Below are positions 24,029-27,925 of a stretch of 27,925 nucleotides of DNA, in pieces. Within the stretch, counting starts at the first letter, position 1. The number at the start of each line of letters is the position of its first letter. Made by a program: the position numbers and the translations under genes. The notes beneath the pieces were generated by a model. The model made no database searches. It was given only the letters and a program-made list of their open reading frames with translations, and was not told where the DNA came from. The stretch covers positions 1-27,925 of the forward strand of contig CAYWOC010000028.1 of NCBI GenBank assembly GCA_964459845.1, read 5' to 3'. This DNA is from CALZFJ01 sp964459845. Its GTDB lineage: Bacteria; Bacteroidota; Bacteroidia; Bacteroidales; Muribaculaceae.

Positions 24029-24868
24029 ATGCGACAACAAACACATTCAAGCGAAACATCATCCTTGTCATATCATTGGGTGGCTTTGCGTCCCGACCAG
24101 CAGATTGAACTTCACAGCCAGAGGACGTGGGAGCTGTCTTATGTCGTTAGAGGCTCTGGCGAGCGAACTATTGGACGCACACATGAGCTGTTTCGCAGAG
24201 GCGATGCTGTATTGGTGCTGCCGGGAATGCCGCATCAGTGGCTTTTTGACGGCATGGATACGGATGACGATGGAAATATAGAGAACATCACGATATCTTT
24301 TGCCGCATCATTGATCTCAAGCCTTTCGGATGCCGTGATTGAGTATCGTGAGATGATGTCGTGGTATGAGTCGCTTGATGTCTCGCTGACGTTTTCTGCA
24401 ATCGAGACGAGGCATATTTCAGAGATAATGCGCTCGATGAAGATGCAGTGTCCTCATGAGCGAGTGACATCGCTTTTGCGGCTGCTGACTTATATTTATG
24501 AGAATCGACGACGGGCATCAATTGTTGCGGTCGCAGAAAATATGTCATCAAAGGATAAAATACAAAAGATAGAATCTTTCCTAAACTGTAATTATTTGCG
24601 TAAGGTCAATTTGGAGGAGTTGGCGCATTACATTGGCATGAATCGCAGTTCGTTGTGTACATTTTTCAGAGAAAAAACCGGGAAAACGATATTCGGCTAT
24701 CTCATTGAGCTGAGGATAACTATTGCCAAGCAGTTTTTGGAAAATGAGGAGTTGAGCATATCGCAGTGTTGCTTCAAGAGTGGCTTCAATGATATCCCAT
24801 ATTTCAACCGTGTGTTTAAGCGCATCATGGGAATGTCGCCTAAGGCATATCGTGCCTCTTTGCGTTAA
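24029..24868 (+). CDS. AraC-family transcriptional regulator with cupin-like N-terminus
   Basis: The 279-residue protein has an N-terminal cupin-like sensing domain (about 15-75: WELSYVVRGSGERTIG, then GDAVLVLPGMPHQW) and a C-terminal double helix-turn-helix (about 180-279: VNLEELAHYIGMNRSSLCTF, then SISQCCFKSGFNDIPYFNRV with the closing GMSPKAYR). Such regulators typically bind a small ligand, often a sugar, and activate nearby genes. It is transcribed divergently from the acyltransferase gene, the simplest candidate target. Its 3' neighbour is convergent and separated by an AT-rich inverted repeat. Confidence 0.93.
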   Translation: MRQQTHSSETSSLSYHWVALRPDQQIELHSQRTWELSYVVRGSGERTIGRTHELFRRGDAVLVLPGMPHQWLFDGMDTDDDGNIENITISFAASLISSLSDAVIEYREMMSWYESLDVSLTFSAIETRHISEIMRSMKMQCPHERVTSLLRLLTYIYENRRRASIVAVAENMSSKDKIQKIESFLNCNYLRKVNLEELAHYIGMNRSSLCTFFREKTGKTIFGYLIELRITIAKQFLENEELSISQCCFKSGFNDIPYFNRVFKRIMGMSPKAYRASLR

Positions 24869-24940
24869 AGTAGCACTGGAAGCCTTGCCGTTAATCTCGA
24901 TGATGCGTTTCTGTCGTGTTTACAAGACGGTGATGCCGTT

Positions 24941-24966
24941 ATTTTGTCTTATGAACAAGACAAAAT
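24941..24966. terminator. AT-rich inverted repeat between convergent genes
   Basis: ATTTTGTCTT (24941-24950) and AAGACAAAAT (24957-24966) pair perfectly around a 6-base loop, between the ends of the AraC-type gene and the gene at 24974. A run of five T follows a few bases later on the plus strand. It could stop transcription from both sides, though the stem is GC-poor. Confidence 0.5.
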
Positions 24967-24973
24967 GGAGTTT

Positions 24974-25639
24974 TTAGTATCTATTTTGTGGGGTGTCGTT
25001 CTTTTTGCCGATAATCAGCAGGATGATTATTACTGCGATAGGGGTTGTGAAAAAACTTAACAGTATGCACAAAGGCACGCTTCTTCCATAATTGCGGGCA
25101 AGAATTATGAGAGGTGCATAGAAAGCAGCGGCTATAATAATTAAAAGTAGGATAAGTAAAAGACTTTCCCACCCAGATCCGGAAGGATTGTTGTTGAAGG
25201 GATGTGATTGATACGTCGGTGTTGCGTTGTCGTATTCATCACCAGTTTGAGATGTGGCAGAATTGTAGGCTTTCAATTCGTATTTTATCTTGAAGCGTTT
25301 TGGATGAAGATATTCTGCTTCCGATTTGTAATAGGAATAGTCCCTGCTGCTCTCATAAGCTGTGATGTTAATCTTTTTTGTCATTCCGGGAGCAATGTTC
25401 ACATTCTCAGAGAACTCTTCATAGTCGAGCTGTTTGCCTGACATGTCTAAATATGTAATCTGAAAAGTGACATTATAGATATCTTGATTGGTGTTGTTCT
25501 TAAGGGCGATAGTGCCAACATTATCATCCCAATTCTGTTCATAAGACTCCATTGTCACGGCATCGACTTTGTCTTTCGGCAAGGCAACGGCGCATACAGA
25601 AAGAACCGATGTGAGCATTAGAAGGAATATACGTTTCAT
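24974..25639 (-). CDS. Exported or membrane protein of unknown function with two C-terminal membrane segments
   Basis: The 221-residue product has an N-terminal signal peptide (about 1-20, up to VAL-P). Residues about 25-125 are an all-beta domain of the kind seen in FxLYD-like Ig-fold proteins (IALKNNTNQDIYNVTFQITYL; NIAPGMTKKINI). A Ser/Asn/Pro-rich linker follows, then two strongly hydrophobic segments (about 158-180 and 188-210) and a short charged tail. The likely layout is a periplasmic beta domain tethered to the inner membrane. No specific family is claimed. It follows glgB on the same strand by about 98 bases, with a long hairpin in between. Confidence 0.7.
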   Translation of the reverse strand: MKRIFLLMLTSVLSVCAVALPKDKVDAVTMESYEQNWDDNVGTIALKNNTNQDIYNVTFQITYLDMSGKQLDYEEFSENVNIAPGMTKKINITAYESSRDYSYYKSEAEYLHPKRFKIKYELKAYNSATSQTGDEYDNATPTYQSHPFNNNPSGSGWESLLLILLLIIIAAAFYAPLIILARNYGRSVPLCILLSFFTTPIAVIIILLIIGKKNDTPQNRY

Positions 25640-25665
25640 AAAAATTTATGGTAGTGTTTTTTAGA

Positions 25666-25711
25666 ATTGCACTGGTCTTCCTCAATTTTGGTGAGGATGG
25701 CACAGTGCAAT
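25666..25711 (-). repeat. Long two-part hairpin between glgB and the next gene
   Basis: ATTGCACTG (25666-25674) pairs with CAGTGCAAT (25703-25711), and inside it CCTCA (25680-25684) pairs with TGAGG (25692-25696). On the minus strand it lies after the glgB stop codon and about 27 bases before the start of the 24974-25639 gene. No T-run follows in the sense direction, so it is not a standard terminator; it might be a leader structure or an mRNA processing site. Confidence 0.6.
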
Positions 25712-25737
25712 AAAGGTTTAATTTATAGGGTTGGGGA

Positions 25738-27765
25738 TTATTTCTGGGGCTTGCGGTTCTGCTTCTTTTTCAAGACGAGGGCAGAGCGTGCAGGAAGATA
25801 CAGCTTAAGCCAGCCAAGTCCGTGTTCGGCATATAGCTCGTCGTGCTGAGTGAGGTGATGGACATTCTCGTCGATGTTGCCGTAGCCGCCATAGCGTGCG
25901 GCATCGGTGTCCATTATACCCACATACTCGCCTTCGGGAGCAAGGATGCCATAGTCGGTGAACGACTTCGACGGATTGAAGTTGAACACGAATACCATAT
26001 TGCTGCGGCTGTAAGCCAGCACTTGGTCGTCGTCTTTGTCCCAAAGTTTCACTATCGGCAGTTTCTGGAAGTTTTTTCTCCCGCCGATGAGGTGAATCAT
26101 GTCGTTGTCGAAATTGTTCAGGAACTGATATTTCAAATCCTTCCTGTCGACGAGATCCCATTGGCGACGGGCGTATTTATACGACCATCCGTTGCCCTCG
26201 CGCGGGAAGTCGATCCATTCGGGATGCCCGAATTCATTTCCCATGAAGTTGAGGTAGCCGCCATTGATTGTAGAGCAGGTGACGAGGCGTATCATCTTGT
26301 GCAGAGCCATTCCTCGTGCCACGGTCATATTGTCGTCGCCCACCATCATGTGCCAGTACATGTCGCTGTCGATGAGGCGGAATATCAATGTCTTGTCGCC
26401 CACGAGAGCCTGGTCGTGGCTTTCGGCATAGCTTATGGTCTTTTCATCGGCACGACGGTTGGTGAGTTCCCAGAATATGGAGGTGGGATGCCAGTCTTCA
26501 TCCTTCTTTTCCTTTATGGTCTTAATCCAGTAGTCGGGTATGCCCATTGCCATGCGGTAGTCGAATCCGATGCCGCCGTCCTCCACCTTAATTGCAAGTC
26601 CCGGCATGCCGCTCATCTCCTCGGCGATGGTTATGGCATCGGGGTTTATGGAGTGGATAAGTTTGTTGGCGAGGCTCAGATAGGTGATGGCATTGGTGTC
26701 TTGTCCGCCATTGTAGTAGTCATCGTAAGAGCCGAAAGCCTGCCCCAGACCATGGTTATAGTATAGCATAGAAGTCACACCGTCGAACCGGAATCCGTCG
26801 AACCTGTATTCTTCGAGCCAGAATTTGCAGTTGCTCAGCAAGAAGTGCAGCACTTGGTTTTTGCCGTAGTCGAAGCAAAGCGAGTCCCAAGCCGGATGTT
26901 CGCGGCGGCCGTCGCCATAGAAATACTGGTCGTAGCTTCCGTCGAAGCGGCCCAGCCCCTCGGTCTCATTCTTCACGGCATGAGAATGCACGATGTCCAT
27001 GATTACGGCTATGCCCAATCGGTGAGCCTCGTCAATCAGCCGCTTAAGCTCGTCGGGAGTGCCGAAACGGCTTGAAGCGGCATAGAAGCTCGACACATGG
27101 TAGCCGAAAGATCCGTAATATGGATGCTCTTGTATTGCCATAATCTGGATGGCGTTATATCCGTCGGCAGCCACTCGCGGCAGCACGTTCTTGCGGAATT
27201 CCTCATAGCTGCCCACGCACTCCTTTTCGGTTGCCATGCCGATGTGGCATTCATATATTAATAGAGGAGAAGTGTTTGGCTTGAATTTCTTTACCTTGAA
27301 TTTATATGGTTTTTCGGGCGACCACACCTGAGCCGAGAAGATGTAAGTGTTCTCGTCCTGCACCACTCTTGTGGCATAGGCAGGCACACGCTCACCGTCA
27401 CCGCCATTCCAGTGTATGTGCAGCTTGTATAGGTCGCCGTGCTTCAGCTTGTCTGCATCAAGGTAAATCTCCCAAGCTCCATTGTCGATTCGGGTCATGG
27501 CATACTCGTCAATTTCCTGCCAATTGTTGAATGTGCCTATCAGGAAGATTTTAGTGGCATTAGGAGCCCATTCGCGCAGCACCCATCCATTGGGAGCGCG
27601 GTGGAGGCCGAAGAAGTTATAAGCGTTAGCGAAATCGTCAAGCGAGCCATTGCCGCCCGTCAGTTCCATTTCTTTGCGAATCACATCCTCATGGCGGCCG
27701 TTGATGATGTCGGCGTAAGGTTTAAGCCATGGGTCATTTTTAAGTATAGGGAGTACCTTTTTCAT
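25738..27765 (-). CDS. glgB: 1,4-alpha-glucan branching enzyme (GH13, eukaryote-like subtype)
   Basis: The enzyme makes alpha-1,6 branches in glycogen. The 675-residue product has an N-terminal CBM48-like domain (about 58-145: WVLREWAPNATKIFLIGTFN) and a GH13 barrel with the four conserved regions: DIVHSH (257-262), FDGFRFDGVTSM with nucleophile Asp328, AEEMSGMP with acid Glu382, and YAESHDQALVGDKT with Asp451. The HSH in region I and the SHDQALVGDKT form are those of the GBE1-like (GH13_8) subtype rather than the E. coli GlgB type. The frame stays open to a TTG at 27822, but ATG at 27763-27765 (MKKVLPILKNDPWLKPY) is preferred. No other glycogen gene is in the window. Confidence 0.95.
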   Translation of the reverse strand: MKKVLPILKNDPWLKPYADIINGRHEDVIRKEMELTGGNGSLDDFANAYNFFGLHRAPNGWVLREWAPNATKIFLIGTFNNWQEIDEYAMTRIDNGAWEIYLDADKLKHGDLYKLHIHWNGGDGERVPAYATRVVQDENTYIFSAQVWSPEKPYKFKVKKFKPNTSPLLIYECHIGMATEKECVGSYEEFRKNVLPRVAADGYNAIQIMAIQEHPYYGSFGYHVSSFYAASSRFGTPDELKRLIDEAHRLGIAVIMDIVHSHAVKNETEGLGRFDGSYDQYFYGDGRREHPAWDSLCFDYGKNQVLHFLLSNCKFWLEEYRFDGFRFDGVTSMLYYNHGLGQAFGSYDDYYNGGQDTNAITYLSLANKLIHSINPDAITIAEEMSGMPGLAIKVEDGGIGFDYRMAMGIPDYWIKTIKEKKDEDWHPTSIFWELTNRRADEKTISYAESHDQALVGDKTLIFRLIDSDMYWHMMVGDDNMTVARGMALHKMIRLVTCSTINGGYLNFMGNEFGHPEWIDFPREGNGWSYKYARRQWDLVDRKDLKYQFLNNFDNDMIHLIGGRKNFQKLPIVKLWDKDDDQVLAYSRSNMVFVFNFNPSKSFTDYGILAPEGEYVGIMDTDAARYGGYGNIDENVHHLTQHDELYAEHGLGWLKLYLPARSALVLKKKQNRKPQK

Positions 27766-27795
27766 CAGTAAATGGTTATATGATAGTAAATCACA

Positions 27796-27828
27796 CAAAT
27801 GTAATAAAATTTCTTGAAGCAACTACAA
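27796..27828 (-). promoter_or_regulatory. Promoter of glgB
   Basis: On the minus strand TTG (27828-27826) is followed after 22 bases by TACATTTG (27803-27796), a match to TAnnTTTG. It lies about 30 bases before the chosen ATG and supports that start, since the longer TTG-initiated frame would begin upstream of the promoter's -7 box. Confidence 0.65.
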
Positions 27829-27925
27829 TGATTCGCCAAAATCTTTTGTGCGTTTATAATGTTTAAGTGAATGGTAGGTTCAATTGGCAAGTGCAAATTT
27901 AGCAATTTGTTTGAAGAACTCACAT

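Noticed and set aside
27766..27822. Longer GlgB start at the TTG 27822
   Set aside because: The -7 promoter box would lie inside the coding sequence and the added residues are unlike the family.
27880..27925. Minus-strand gene starting at the right edge
   Set aside because: The ATG at 27925-27923 is followed at once by TGA.

Overview
The window looks like a chromosomal stretch from a gut-type member of the Bacteroidales, plausibly Muribaculaceae or a close relative. The case rests on several signs. Many genes have a TAnnTTTG -7 box upstream, usually with a TTG about 19-22 bases further up, which is the Bacteroidetes housekeeping promoter form. Three secreted proteins end in type IX secretion (T9SS) type-A-like sorting tails. 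MurF and alanine racemase are fused in one protein. The glycogen branching enzyme is of the eukaryote-like subtype. The species cannot be named from sequence alone.

Left part (1-7106, all minus strand): a doubtful small ORF at the edge, a small lipoprotein, a 1566-residue secreted beta-helix protein with four repeated modules and a sorting tail, and an unrecognised 337-residue exported protein whose promoter is abutted by a run of ten G. At 7315-7419 a 33-bp tandem repeat forms the promoter region of a plus-strand AAA ATPase with a DUF4143-type C-terminus (7420-8712), which looks more AT-rich than its neighbours.

Centre (8732-17879, minus strand): a probable murF-alr / leucine-rich-repeat protein / tadA operon, preceded by a two-gene operon encoding an exported beta-propeller-like protein and a 1254-residue T9SS-tailed cell-wall amidase. 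The amidase gene ends in a textbook terminator.

The most interesting part is 18098-22648 (plus strand). A sigma-54-dependent NtrC-type response regulator is followed by a cluster of TGTGGAA/TTCCACA half-sites forming two inverted repeats. Then comes a perfect sigma-54 promoter (TGGCACG-N4-TTGC), a tiny exported acidic proline-rich protein of 74 residues, a rho-independent terminator, and a hybrid sensor kinase (HisKA-HATPase-REC-HPt) with its own housekeeping promoter. The layout suggests a closed circuit: kinase, phosphorelay, sigma-54 activator, small periplasmic or surface protein, with possible feedback onto the kinase. It recalls the logic of enterobacterial ZraPSR, but the proteins do not look alike. 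The amidase operon is transcribed divergently from the regulator.

Right part (22670-27925): a membrane acyltransferase divergent from an AraC-type regulator, an unrecognised exported protein with two C-terminal membrane segments, and glycogen branching enzyme. No rRNA, tRNA, CRISPR array, insertion sequence or prophage was seen.
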